NCBI RefSeq assembly: GCF_028858725.1
Contig: NC_084768.1
Location: 1,967,853 to 2,031,852, forward strand
From: Colius striatus
Taxonomy: Eukaryota; Chordata; Aves; Coliiformes; Coliidae
Reading direction: 5' to 3'
DNA length: 64,000 bases
Below are positions 1 to 11,394 of this stretch, one piece after another. The notes below the pieces were generated by a model. The model searched no databases, was not told the origin of the DNA, and saw nothing but the letters and a program-made list of their open reading frames with translations. Each line of letters starts with the position of its first letter. The stretch's first letter is position 1. A program made the translations under genes and the position numbers.

Positions 1-197
1 CAAATCATTCTCTTGTGATGAAGATTAAGATGATGTGATCCAGCTTCAGGTGGACTTACACTCTGGTATTTTTTTTACAATTGTCTGCATTACGTTTTAC
101 AAAGCAACAAAAGCAGTATGTATACACAAGTATCACACCAGTGATGCCCTGATTTGTTTTTAACATTATGTATATAGTGCATATCTAGACATGGAGA

Positions 198-1300
198 TCA
201 TAGAATCACAGAATGGTAGGGGTTGGAAGGGACCTTTAGAGATCATCCAGTCCAACTCCCCTGCAGAAGCAGGGTCACCTAGATCAGGTCACACAGGAAT
301 GTGTCCAGGCGGGTCTTGAGGACCTCCAAGGAAGGAGCCACCACAACCTCCCTGGGCAGCCTGTGCCAGGGCTCCCTCACTCTCACAGTGCAATAGTTTT
401 TTCTTATGTTTAAGTGGAAATTTTTGTGTTCCAGCTTCATCCCATCACCCCTTGTCCTGTTACTAGCTACTATAGAAAAGAGGGATGTCCCAACCTCCTG
501 ACACCCACCCTTTAGATATTTATACATGTCAATAAGATCCCCCCTCAGCCTCCTCTTCTCCAGACTAAACAACCCCAGTTCCCACAGCCTTTCCTCATAT
601 GAAAGATGTTCCATTCCCCTGATCATCTTGGTGGCCCTGCGCTGGACTCTCTGCAGCACTTCCCTGTCCCTCTTGAGCTGAGGAGCCCAAAACTGGACAC
701 AGGACTCCAGATGAGGCCTCACCAGGGCAGAGCAGAGGGGGAGAAGAACCTCCCTCACCCTGCTGGCGACACTCTTCTTGATGCATCCCAGGATGCCATT
801 GGCTTCTTGCCCACGAGGGCACATTGCTGGCTCATATTTAGTTTATTATCAACCAGGACTCCCAGGTCTCTCTCTGCAGAGCTGCTCTGCAGCAGTTCGA
901 CCCCCAGCCTGTCCTAGTGCGTGGGGTTGTTCCTTCCCAGATGCAGGACTCTGCCCTTGTCCTTGTTGAACCTCAGGAGGTTCCTCTCTGCCCAACTCTC
1001 CAGCCGGTCGAGATCCCGCTGAATGGCAGCACAGCCTCTGGGGAATCAGCCAGTGCTCCCAGTTTGGTGCCAGCAGGGAACTTGCTGAGGGTCCCTCTGT
1101 CTCCTCATCCAGGTGGTTGATGAACATGTTGAACAAGACTGGCCCCAGATCCCATCCCTGTGGAACTCCATCAGCCACAGGCCTCCAACTCGACTCTGTG
1201 CCATTGATCCCCACCCTCTGGGCTCTGTCATTCAGCCACCTCTTCATCCACCTCACTGTCCACTCATCCAAGCCACACTGCCTGAGCCAAAGTGACATAC
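198..1300 (-). mobile_element. CR1 LINE, 5'-truncated, with part of the RT ORF
   Basis: The 3' tail begins at the left (CATAGAATCACAGAATGG) and the copy reads leftwards. The inner end encodes a broken CR1 reverse-transcriptase tail with motifs [18 protein letters not shown] and GVPQG...LGPVLFN, disrupted by indels and stops. It is non-functional. Confidence 0.9.
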
Positions 1301-1563
1301 TGAGATAAAGTGACAAGCTCAGCTTCTTCAAAAAAGCTATTAACTCATTTTTACCTACCTTATCATAGAAATTCACTTTTCTTAGCATAATACTTGAGGA
1401 AAATGTCACTATCATAATAAAGACTAGGTATCTGCTAGGTGTCACATGAGCAAGCATTTAAAAACTGCTTTTCAAACACATTGAGTCACACTGCATACTT
1501 TCCTAGATTAGAAAAAGTGTTTAAGAAGATATATGATACTATGTATTAAAAAAACCCTAGTAC

Positions 1564-1736
1564 CTGCTTGAAGACCAAAAAAGAGCTCCTCATCCTGGAG
1601 TAATTCCTGAACACAGTCCAGTCTCGTCTTAATTGTTTCAGCATCAACTAGTGGCTCCAGGATATTGGATCTAAGTCTTCGACTTCCACCTGGAGTTTTA
1701 GTGTAGTTTAGGACACCAAAAAGTGTGTGACCGTTC
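1564..1736 (-). CDS. MSH4: MSH4 exon 7 (start of lever/core domain)
   Basis: 173 bp between TTTCAAAG and GTACTA. It translates [40 protein letters not shown] and [17 protein letters not shown] plus one base. This is the canonical start of MutS domain III and nearly identical to mammalian MSH4. It is the last MSH4 exon visible; the next exon is beyond the left edge. Confidence 0.96.
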
Positions 1737-4700
1737 CTTTGAAAGGAAACCAGACAGGAAGAATACACTCACAAAGATAAAGACAGTAAATACCAACTGA
1801 CATTTTCAGATAAGAAGAGTATTCTACAAGTGTGAGGCTTGCTTTTGGGATGCTTAGCACCACTGTTGGCTGTTATATGGATTACAGCAGTTTAGGAAGT
1901 CAGGTAATTTAATATACTATTAGGCCTCATTATATCATTTTCCAAACCACAGAAATACATTTGTACTCAGTATTTTCCTCATTTTTTGTAGCAGTATTCC
2001 ATTCCCACTGCAGTGGTGCAGCTGACATTTTTCCTCAACTTCCTCAGGACAATTGATTTGGTCAAAGATGTCTCTGCCCACAGCAGAGAGGTTGGAACTA
2101 GATGATGTTTAAAGGTTCCTTGCAATCCAAGCCACTCTATGGCATTCTGTGGCATCACTCCAAGTGGAAAGCTTTTATGAGTTAACACTTGGAGAGTGAA
2201 GAATCTCCAGGCTCTCCTTTTTTATGTCAAGGTGATGAATGAACTTCTAAACAGAGGTGTATCTCAGAACCTGGCAGGCAGCACAGTGCAAGTTCCAGGT
2301 CTTTCCCTTTCTCAGAAGGGTAACAGTCTTGAGAAGTTAAGCCTTGCAGCTTCTTCTGCTTATAAAGCAAGCAAATCCTGGTGAGGAAGTGCTCCAAGCA
2401 TTGTTTTCACCGTGGAGAACTACCATGCAATCAAGTACCATCCTACCATCATTATAGAAATCACCTTGTTTGCCGCTATTCCTTAGAGATAAGGGAAAAC
2501 AAAACAACTTTCAAGCCTGATTGTTTATCTTGTGTAAAATGAATGCAATCCAGGCATTTTAATCCAACATAAACAACTGCTTGTGGAAATGCTGCCTTCC
2601 TGTATTTCACAATCTGTGAAATTTTGCATCATTGACCCATTTGAATACAATATAGACACAATTAACTTGCAAGATTTCCTATGCTCGAGGATGTTGTGCT
2701 AAATTGTATTGCTTTTCCCTGTCCAAATAGATTTCTTAAAAACTCTGAATGGTATCAAAGTTCTGTCACAGAGAAATAAATACCGTGGTCAGCTCTCTGA
2801 CACAAACATCAAAGAAACTTGGTGAAATACAACTGTATAAAGTGTAATTTGTAAACTTAAGTATTCTTACCGAGAATCTCTGTTGTTAACTACTAGTTCA
2901 AGATTTTGTGCCGATGATGAATCTATCATAGCTGTTTTCTCACTCCCCTGGAAATGCACCTTGAGAGACTTAGGAGCATAAACTGAATTCTGAATAAATT
3001 CAACATATTTTAGCAAAGCTGCAGCAGCTGCCAGACAGTAATACCTTGGAAAGAAACAATTTCTAATGAATGTTGAATAGTGTTATTTAAATATCACACA
3101 TTCAAGCAGTGCACTTACAGAAACCTCATTTACTCTTCTGCTTGATAACTACTCTATTGATACCACTGAAGAAATAGTACGTTTTAAATATGCACTAACC
3201 CATGGATAGTGCATATATATTTCTATATGCATGTAAATCACATGTTCCAGAACATTTGAGTCTCTGTACTCTTGACACTCGACAATAAATAGCTAGTATT
3301 GTGAACATAGATATTTCAGCAGTTACACGTGACCTAAAATGAAGACCCAAGCCACGGCTTTGCTAAGCCCTTCTAACTTCTGCAGTAAGCCATCAAGTTG
3401 TGTATTAAGTATGTATAAAACTTATCTAGACATGGTATGGTTTTTCTTATCTAAACATACTTTGATTGAACTTCCATGACAATGGTGCTGAACTCAGATG
3501 CACACAATTGTTCTATGTATTCCAGACCCTTTGTTTCATTGAAGTATTTTCTTTGGACAGTTGTAAAAGTCACATTCTGTGAAGATGGGGAGAAAAGCAA
3601 ATAGCTTTTAAAGTTACAGAGAATTTTTGTTCAGACAGACTTTTCTATTTTTCTGGTAATTTGTGTTTCCAGGAAGATCTATCATTTGGTTCAGCAATCT
3701 GTCTTTGTAGCAGTACTCAATCTAGCTTATTAGCACAGGTAAGACAAACTGTTGTGCCTCATCTTTCCTCCTCTGGTATTGACTACACACAAAAAGCCTC
3801 ATACTACTGTTGTGAGCAAATTAACCCAGGCTTTTTTGTGGAGGTTGCTTTTCGACCCAAAAACTAGTGACTTCTGAATTCTGAATTTAACCTGGATTTG
3901 TTTCAAATTAATGACCTTTTGAGAAGAGTTATTTTCACGCTAGCATCAATGCACCTATTCAAGCTCTAGTTTTCTCTTGCCAAGGTTTAAGCCCAAGGGA
4001 TCTTTATCAAGCCTTTATGCCAGAAAAAGAGGAACAAGGTCAGGCAATAGAACAGGATGCATGAAGAAGCCATCAGCAGTTCAGACATGGAAGCAACTGA
4101 AGTAATAATTAACAATTTATTTTAAAAGTTCTGAGGCTTTAACACTCATAAATTACATATACTAGTCCATTTCACCCTCCTTTACCCTACCAGTGCTCCT
4201 TCTCCTATTCCATGATACATTAGCCCCATTTGTCAGGTTGAGAAAGCAAAGAAGGAGCAAAGGAAAATGCTTGATCTTTTAATCTCTGAATCTTTCCTGC
4301 ATTTATATCGCTCAAATTATTTCAGTGCTACAAATTCAAAACATTCAGTTTTATTCAGTAATGCAATCATCTCTGTAATTGTCAGGACTAGAACTAGCAG
4401 CATCAGAGTTGCATTTAGATTATTATTTATCATGGTAAAATTAGGCCTGAAAATCATAGGAAACAAAAAAATCTGCCTGCGTTTAAGGTTTTAGAAGAAA
4501 AGTCTGAAATAAGTAATCATACAAATGTAAGCTACAAGAACCCTAAAACAGGGAATGAAATTTAAGATCTTACCTTGAAATGTTCTGTTATCAGACTAAA
4601 CAATTTTGTTGTGTTCCCTGCATCACAAGCAGTGTTTGACATTATTATTTCTAGTGGTGTTAAAATCTTGAGTTTAGTAATAACCTGAATACCAAGAAGA

Positions 4701-7700
4701 AGAATTAAATGAAAATCCACATATCTGAAATAATTTACATGACAATGAACCAGCAAGAATACTTATGCTTTAAAAGCCACAGTTCCAGTTCTGTAAATAA
4801 AGACCAGATTTTCTGGTGCCTTCTAGACTAAGTCAAATTTACCTGTATTCATAGGTACAAATATGCATAAATACACACCAAACTAAATAAAAATACTACT
4901 ACTACTACTAATATAGAGGTATGTGTTCTCTGTGAAACATAGACACATGCTTGTCATCAAAGTAGAGAGAAAAATACAAAGCTATATCCAATGGCTATGA
5001 TGGCAGGAGCAAGCTCTCACGGCCCATCATATTTGACAATCATTAGGAATACTTTTCCAGAGGCATCACAGTTAAAAGCAAACCTTGAGGAACTTCAAGA
5101 ATATGGGAAAACCTCACTGAGTTCATGTACCAAATGTTCAAAACTAAAAGGATGCACAAGAAAAGGAAAACACAATTAGCTTGTAGAACTGTAGTCTTAT
5201 CATTTTTTTAATTACATGGGACTTTCTTTTTTTTCTTGGTAAAAGCAAATGTTCTTCACTTTGAAACCTTTAAGTGAATTGTTACTCACATTGCCACATC
5301 ATCTTTCGTCTTTATCTAACATCTGAGACACACTAAAGATAACAACAGCCCCTTCAACACTGCACGTTTTCTACAACTTGTTACTTTCATTTTTGAGAAA
5401 TTTTTTGTCCTGGTTTAGCAAGGAGCAGCTTTTGCTTGGTACCAGGGGGAGTGGGTTGCAGAGAAGACCCGGTAAAGAGTTTGTGGACTCTCCCCCAGCT
5501 CATGGGCTCACACCCACCTCCGGCCCGGCTGGGCCAACCTGGCGCCTCTGCCAGCACTGTTTAGGGACGGGAATGTGAAGTGCTGGCAGGAGGTGTGAGA
5601 GTGATACAAGATGGAGGTGACCACGCGGACCCCACAGTCAGAGAAGGAGGAAGGAAGGAGAAGCACCAGACCAGAGACCCCTCTGCAAGCCGTGGTGAGT
5701 ATGCAGCTGTGCCCCTGCAACCCCTGCAGGGCCATGGCAGGGCTGAGAGCCACCAGCAGCTCCGTGTGAGTGAGCCCGGACGGGCGAGGGACTGTGTGAG
5801 GAGGGGCCATGGCACAGGCCGTGCTGGAGCCTGCGGGCCCAGAGCAGCCCCACACGAGAGGCAGAGACGAGCTGCAGCCTGTGGGATCAATGCGCGTGGG
5901 AGCAGCCCGGGCAGGGCTGTGTGTGTGTGAGGGACCCCAGGGACATACAGGGAGGATGGGTGCGGAGCCCACCTGTCCTGAGGAGGGACAAAGGGCAGAA
6001 GCCATCAGGAATAGACTGACTGAAACCCCCCTCCCTGCCCCTCTGGGCTGTTCAAGGGGGGAGGAGGTAAAAACCCCGGGATCAGGGCTCTGAGCCTGGG
6101 AAGAGGGGAGGAGTGGGGAGAAGGTGTTCTGAAAGGGCTGGTTGGACTCTTCATTGTTGTACCACTCTGTGTTGTTTTCTGGTTGTTATGTTTTGGGGTT
6201 TATGGTTTTGCTTTAGTTGGTGTTGCAGTAAATTTTCTGTTTTCTTCCCCAAGCCCAGCAGCCTGCTCTGTTTGGTCCTGGATCTTCAGCGGCAATTAAG
6301 CTCTCCCTGCCTTTTGGCAATCCTCAGGTCTTTGGTACTTGAGGCTAATCGTGGTCTTTTGGTCCCTGATGGGCCTAAACCACTAAATTTCTAAAAATTA
6401 TTTTCTCATCAATCATAAACATTTTAAGAAAGTCACAATATTTAGCCTGTAAGGGATACAACAATTAACTATGCAACAATACCTTGGCATAAGTTGTATT
6501 GTCTGCAAATTGTGATAATATCATCTCAGGACTTTTTAAGTCAATACTAGCCATTCCTACTTCACCTCTGGCAAGGCCTCTTCCTTCTACTACAGCTACA
6601 ATAACTGATGCAACAGAATTGGCAGAGACTGCAGATGAGGACGTAACTGTAAAACAGTGGCATATATTCACTGATGAGCCACTACTTTACATTGACAGGA
6701 TCATACTTAGACATTCCAAGTGAAATACGTGGTTACATTCTCACATCCATGGAAAGCCCTTTCAACTTACCAAACTTAGCCAAAAACTTAAGATCTGGTT
6801 GCTGAATTCCTTCTTTGCAATATCACACAAGACAAGGCACGCTTTCCCAATTATGAACACCATATTCTTACATTAAAAGACTAACTGAATACATTCATTT
6901 AAGACTGTCAGAACTAATCACATTTCTGCAGCAAGTGAAAATATCGTTTCTGAGCCACTGTCTCTGTACAAAAAAGATGTTCAGCGCATGACAAAAGGCA
7001 TAGCTACCGTTAAACATTTGCCATAATAAAACTCAAAACGATGCACAGCTATTACTGAAACTTAAAATCAGGTGAATTCATTGCAGAGAGATACTGCAAG
7101 TTTATATTCCACTAGAAGCACAACTATCATCAAGATGGCTCAGATCTTGTCAAGTTAGGGAAAACAAATCTTTTACATGTTTATACATATTTCATAAGAT
7201 TTTCTGCTGTTAAACTATTTTACAGTATATACACCTATGGTACTTTTGAGACCAAATCATTGGATTTTCATTTTGGTGGGTTTTTTTAAAACACATTTTT
7301 ATAATCTTAAAAATGGTTTGGATTAAATATATCTTTGGTACAACTTCTCAGTCAATCTGGAAATTCCCTCTGTAATCTGCATCTTCTTTTTAGCTGAAAG
7401 CCAAACAAAATCTTAAAGTAGCTGAACAGATTCTTCACTTAATCCTTCCCATATTCACTTAAATGTTCAGAAGAGATGCTATTAGTAAGAAAAATAGTTG
7501 CATATGGAAGGCATGCCCAGGTTTCACTTTCAAAACCACCTGAACAGTACTGGATTTTGATAGTGTAGACGTGTTTACTGATCTCAAACACCAGTAAATT
7601 TTCTCTCTCTCAACTTTTGAAATGTCTGAATTCTGCCTACATTGATAATTTATACATGAATGTAAAGTAAGTGACAAGAGGTTGCAACACCAAAACATCT

Positions 7701-10658
7701 ATGCAGTATCTAAGGTAGGATTTTCCCCTCTGGGTACATCTTTCATAGGCAGGCATGCCCTTTAGTACAAAACACATGATGCTTTGTGGTTTGGATATAT
7801 TTCAGTATCTTACTGTATCACATTAAAAAATAAAGTGCATTTAATAAAATAATGTTAGAAATGTAGACAGGACTATTTGCTTTTCGAGCTGTTTATCTGA
7901 CCTGAATATCCCATCAGAGGTGTATGGCTTCTGCAAGCAGATCTGCTAGAGGAGAGGGGTGTTTTTCCGATCCATGTGTTATTCAGGCCTCGCACAGAAG
8001 AGGAACTTGTGAGATTCCACACACTAGCATTTTCTACACAAGAACTTTTATCTCCAAAATACGATTCTGGGGGTGGAAAGGAAACTGACTTTTGGAAACA
8101 GACACATTACATTGTATATCACAGAATGGTAGGGGTTGGAAGGGACCTCTAGAGATCATCTGTTTCAATCTGCCTGCTAAAGAAAAAAGATTTCATCAGT
8201 TTTTGTTCACAAAGCAATGTATAAATACACAACTTAGAAAAATGTCTCTTTCTTACAGGAAATAGAGATATCCAAGCAATAAGCTTTAATGTCACTCTAT
8301 AAAAGCTCTCCAAAGTAAAAAATGAAATAAAATGTCTATTTTGAAAACAAGCTTGGTTGGTTTCCACAATGACATTACTTGCAGCATCAGTAATAATCCT
8401 TGTTTACTTTACTGGTCTGGAATAAAACAACAGCAGCCAGTGTACAACGGGCAAGCTCATATACTAACAAATTCGAGACTTATGAAAGAACCTTGTCAGT
8501 TCTGTCTCATGTTTGCCCATTAGTTGTAAAATCTCTGAGACTGCATGTGTTTGTGAGTTTCTTTTAAAGGCTGAGCATTCTTTTTTTAAAAAAACAAAAG
8601 GACAATATAAGAAAATAAGGAACCATGCTCAAAAACTCCTCCACTTGAGAATGATCTCATTTTGAGTTTATGGGGGGCTCAGCTCTCAGAATCACGCAAT
8701 ATTCTGGAACTTGTTTATTATCTGCAGTTTCTTTTACAAATGTGTCTTAAGATTTATGTACATTAAGTCCTGAAAAATCTCTTTTTCTCTGTTCTTTAGT
8801 TTCAATAAATTATTTCTTTTACTTATTTCCAGTTCTCTTGAGATGACTATTACAAACAATGTAACATCCTTAATCTAAGCTTGGATAATTGCTTCAAGAC
8901 AAAAAAATACATTAAGATATAACAGAGTTTTTCCACTTACAAATTACAAGATTTCAAGTATTAAGAGATATGCAATCTCAAATGATTCTGTTCCTTCCAT
9001 TACACTGTATTGGGTTTGTGTGGCAAGGTTTTGGTAGAGAGGAGACTACTGGGGTGGCTTCTGTGAGAAGCTGCTAGGAGCTTCCCCTGTGTGTGACACA
9101 GCCAAAGCCAGCCAGATCTCTAGCAGATCTCAGGTTGACTGTCAGGACTTGTGACCCCATGGGGCACCCACACTGCAGCATTATCCTCTGTCCAGTTTAT
9201 GAGGGGAAGTGATAGAATGGTGTTTGTGAGCACCTGGTACTCAGACAGGGTTAAATCATCACCTTTTTTGAGGGGGAGGAGGGGGGGAGGTTAAATCTTA
9301 GAAAACTCTGACAGTTGACAGAAAAAATTACTAGTTCAGACTAACTGTTCTTTAAAGAGTGGGGAAATCAGCAGTGCCATGCATATAAATGACTTCTAAA
9401 AATTGCATTCCCTTAGCTTTTGGCACAAGCTCACTCAGAAGTTTGTCAGAAGAGACTGCTCTTATCTTGGAATGTACTGAATCTGGCATAAGTTGGGGGA
9501 AAATGTCATTTTAAAGATCAGATGAACCAAACTGTCTACACATATTTTTAAAAAATGAACATTTAACAAGAACTCAAGCTAGTTGTTTCATTGGCTGGTT
9601 TTGGAGATTATGTTAGGATTCATGACTGATCACGTACATTACTCAAAACCATGCTACCTTCCTCTCAATTTGTGCACAATGGAAATGTATGTACTTTAGA
9701 ATGCATTTCTGCAAGTGTTAAAAGACTTCCCACTTCCTTTTACAGTTTTTCTACTGAAAGACATACAATTTTAATCATTTTTTTCAGCTTGCCAAGATGG
9801 GATGCCTGGTGGGAGAAGTATTATGACTGAGTTGATGCACACATGGTTCGGTATGTGTCATTGTTGGTCTCATCTTCAAGGGGCTGCCAGGAGACTGGTG
9901 TAAGCAGTGGCTTTTACATAAAGGATGGCAAGCGGCCATAGTGTTGCGTTTTGGGACCACAACATTCTTAGAACGCATCAAGGATAACAGTACTCAAAAC
10001 TATTGCAAAGGTCGGGATAAAAAAACCCTACGCAACCCAAAACTCCCTAAATCATGGGAATGATGCAACAAAAAAAGCCAAACACAAACCCAAAACCCAT
10101 AACCAACTGAGCTGTGCTGATTGAACCTGGCTGGGAACTCAGATACTACTGCCTAAAAAGGTGAAATAAAGTTTGATTTAAAGAAGAGTGAGGAATGCCC
10201 GCCCTTGTTCTGAAAGACAATCCCCCCCCAAAAAAGAGGTTCCCAAGACAAAGAGATGCTGCTGTCCCTTCTCAGTACAACCACAGCTCGTAAGAGCTTT
10301 TGACAGCTCTGTCGAAGCCCGACCCAAGCAAAGAGGGCAGGAGGAGAAAATAAAGGGATGAAGGCTCGGCCAAAGATATCAACACCTCACCTCCTGGTCC
10401 AGAAACGGGCGGCTTCCCCATGCTGCCGCTGGCCGAGCGGCTGGGAGCGAGGCCTTCGCCGCTGGAGCTGCCGGGCCCCGGCCCGCCGCTGGAGCTGCAG
10501 CCGGTACTGTCCGTCGTGCTGCGCGGCGTCTGCAGCAGCCCCAACGTGTAGCGGGCCGTCCGCTCCCCTCGCCCGCTCGGCCCCGACGTGGAGGAGTCGC
10601 GGCCCGTGTAGGACTCGGAGGCGGCGGAGGCGGGCGCCCGGCTACACGCGCCGGCCAT
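1564..10658 (-). CDS. MSH4: MSH4 (MutS homologue 4), 5' half, seven exons, runs off the left edge
   Basis: MSH4 pairs with MSH5 as a meiosis-specific MutS-gamma clamp that stabilises recombination intermediates and promotes crossovers; it is not a mismatch-repair enzyme. Exons on the minus strand are 10658-10391, 8066-7902, 6646-6483, 4684-4574, 3576-3461, 3044-2871 and 1736-1564. They total 1171 nt (about 390 codons; the human protein is about 936). All junctions are AG/GT and all phases agree. Recognised stretches include [12 protein letters not shown] near the N-terminus, [15 protein letters not shown] (start of the MutS connector domain), [16 protein letters not shown], and [18 protein letters not shown] (start of the MutS lever/core domain III). 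The first 150 or so residues are Ser/Gly-rich and weakly conserved, as in mammals. The Walker A/B ATPase half is outside the window. The start codon lies in a CpG island. Introns carry CR1 copies and one LTR. Confidence 0.95.
2080..2153 (+). mobile_element. Old CR1 3' tail
   Basis: GTTGGAACTAGATGATGTTT followed by AAGGTTCCTTGCAATCCAA and a diverged CTATGGCATTCTGTGG. This resembles the CR1 3' end, but older than the others. Confidence 0.6.
2871..3044 (-). CDS. MSH4: MSH4 exon 6
   Basis: 174 bp between TTCCAAG and GTAAGA. It translates [20 protein letters not shown], then [19 protein letters not shown] and [18 protein letters not shown], matching mammalian MSH4. The first base completes a Lys codon from exon 5. 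Two trailing bases form Arg with exon 7. Confidence 0.94.
3461..3576 (-). CDS. MSH4: MSH4 exon 5
   Basis: 116 bp between TTCACAG and GTATGT. It translates [20 protein letters not shown] and then [18 protein letters not shown], with two bases carried over (phase 2). It matches the mammalian [20 protein letters not shown] segment. It is too short to appear as a long ORF. Confidence 0.93.
4574..4684 (-). CDS. MSH4: MSH4 exon 4
   Basis: 111 bp, 37 codons, phase 0 on both sides, between ATTCAG and GTAAGA. It translates from [20 protein letters not shown] to [10 protein letters not shown], highly similar to mammalian MSH4 connector-domain sequence. Confidence 0.95.
5406..6382 (-). mobile_element. 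LTR, copy 1 of a three-copy family
   Basis: About 980 bp, the reverse complement of the elements at 40910 and 62524. It begins TGTCCTGGTTTAGC when read on the plus strand. The other end stops at CCTAAACCA and lacks the last five bases seen in copy 3. Orientation is set by taking copies 2 and 3 as forward. It lies in MSH4 intron 3, with its edge about 100 bp from the exon 3 donor. No internal retroviral genes are present, so it is a solo LTR. Open frames in it are not conserved domains. Confidence 0.8.
6483..6646 (-). CDS. MSH4: MSH4 exon 3 (start of MutS connector domain)
   Basis: The acceptor is TTTTACAG and the donor AAG|GTATTG. It translates as [19 protein letters not shown] followed by [17 protein letters not shown] and [13 protein letters not shown], nearly identical to mammalian MSH4. 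It ends in phase 0. The LTR at 5406-6382 ends only about 100 bp downstream of the donor. Confidence 0.95.
7902..8066 (-). CDS. MSH4: MSH4 exon 2
   Basis: This exon lies between a CCCCCAG acceptor and a GTCAG donor. The translation begins [14 protein letters not shown] and ends with GYS plus one base. This matches the mammalian SYFGNKRAYAENT...GYS segment, a serine-rich and poorly conserved linker. Phase 1 on both sides fits exons 1 and 3. No long ORF or start codon marks it. Confidence 0.88.
8118..8176 (-). mobile_element. CR1 3' tail, about 60 bp
   Basis: Only the terminal ATCACAGAATGGTAGGGGTT-type block is present, an extremely truncated CR1. It sits about 50 bp upstream of the MSH4 exon 2 acceptor. 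Confidence 0.85.
9006..9275 (+). mobile_element. Fragment of an avian ERV LTR
   Basis: It starts TGTATTGGGTTTGTGTGGCA and continues with GGTGGCTTCTGTGAGAAGCT, a text common to abundant avian ERVL-type LTRs. Only about 270 bp is recognisable. It lies in MSH4 intron 1, antisense to the gene. Confidence 0.55.
9836..10063 (+). other. ATG-less open frame of 75 codons, unrecognised
   Basis: Between TGA at 9833 and TGA at 10061 the frame is open with a natural-looking composition ([34 protein letters not shown]). It is antisense in MSH4 intron 1 and has no start codon. It may be a remnant of a retroelement or simply chance. I do not recognise the peptide. Confidence 0.25.
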
Positions 10659-10920
10659 GGCGCCGGCCCGAGCTCCGCGGCAGTGGCGCCTCAGAGCGGC
10701 GGCACGCGCGGCCCCTCACCCCGCGGCGCCCGGCGGGAGCGGGCGGGTGGGCCGCGGCGGGAGCGGGGGCGCCGTCAGCAACGCGCCCGGCGGGAGCGGG
10801 CGGCTGGGCCGCTGGAACGCACAGAGACGCTCGGCAATGCTCCGTCAGGAGGGCTGCGTTAAACGTAATCCGTCCCCCCTTCATTCTGCAACTCGCAGAG
10901 CCCGAGTCCGCGGGAGCTGG
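10380..10920 (-). promoter_or_regulatory. CpG island over MSH4 promoter and exon 1
   Basis: A GC- and CpG-rich block of about 0.5 kb in otherwise AT-rich DNA, centred on the MSH4 start codon. Its upstream side meets a minus-strand CR1 fragment starting about 270 bp before the ATG. I see no reliable TATA box. The promoter role is inferred from position. Confidence 0.65.
10391..10658 (-). CDS. MSH4: MSH4 exon 1 (coding part)
   Basis: The start codon is at 10658-10656 inside a CpG island. The exon codes for 89 residues plus one base (phase 1) and ends before a GTGAGG donor. The product is Ser/Gly/Pro-rich and starts MAGACSRAP. The segment [12 protein letters not shown] aligns with the only conserved part of the mammalian N-terminus. 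The end is set by phase, since exon 2 needs a preceding single G. Confidence 0.85.
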
Positions 10921-10931
10921 GCAGGGTTTAG

Positions 10932-11304
10932 CCCCAGGTCCTGCAGCCTTTCCTCATCACACCGCTCTTAACGTCCTCTCAGCATCTTGGTGTCCCTGCC
11001 CTGACCTCTTTCCAGCAGTTACCTCTCTTGAGCTGGGGAGACCAGATCTGGACACAGGACTCCAACTGAGGCCTCACCAGGGCAGAGTAGAGGGGGAAGA
11101 CAACCTCCCTTGACCTGCTGGACATACTCGTCTTGATACTTCCCAGGATACCATTCGCTGCCTTGACCACAAGGACACATCACGTCAAATGTTTTCATTT
11201 GCTGCCTAGCAGAACTCCCCAGTCGCTGCCGAGCTGCTCTCCAGCTGCTGCCAGGGGCTGTTTGTCCCCAGGTGCGGGATTCTGCACTTGCCCTTGTTGA
11301 ACAC
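10932..11304 (-). mobile_element. CR1 fragment lacking its 3' tail, upstream of MSH4
   Basis: CCCCAGGTCCTGCAGCCTTT through CTTGCCCTTGTTGAACAC matches the inner 3'UTR/ORF part of CR1, diverged. It ends about 275 bp before the MSH4 ATG. Confidence 0.8.
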
Positions 11305-11345
11305 GTGTCCTTCTATTCACATTTTTGAACGCAGTAACCCTGCTT

Positions 11346-11394
11346 TCATAGAATCATAGAATGGTAGGGGTTGGAAGGGACCTTTAGAGACCAC
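11346..11394 (-). mobile_element. CR1 3' tail, about 50 bp
   Basis: TCATAGAATCATAGAATGG followed by the GGGGTTGGAAGGGACC block only. A separate, younger-looking CR1 insertion from the neighbouring fragment. Confidence 0.85.

Noticed and set aside
279-1457. Frames of 181 and 202 codons on the minus strand
   Set aside because: They are the 3' region and broken reverse-transcriptase tail of a CR1 LINE, with indels and stops. They are not host genes. The same applies to the frames at 12671-13628, 24263-24844, 43888-44301 and 50856-51856.
10272-10390. Extension of the MSH4 exon 1 frame past the GTGAGG donor
   Set aside because: The open frame continues, but exon 2 requires phase 1 at 10391, and the extension has no MSH4 similarity.
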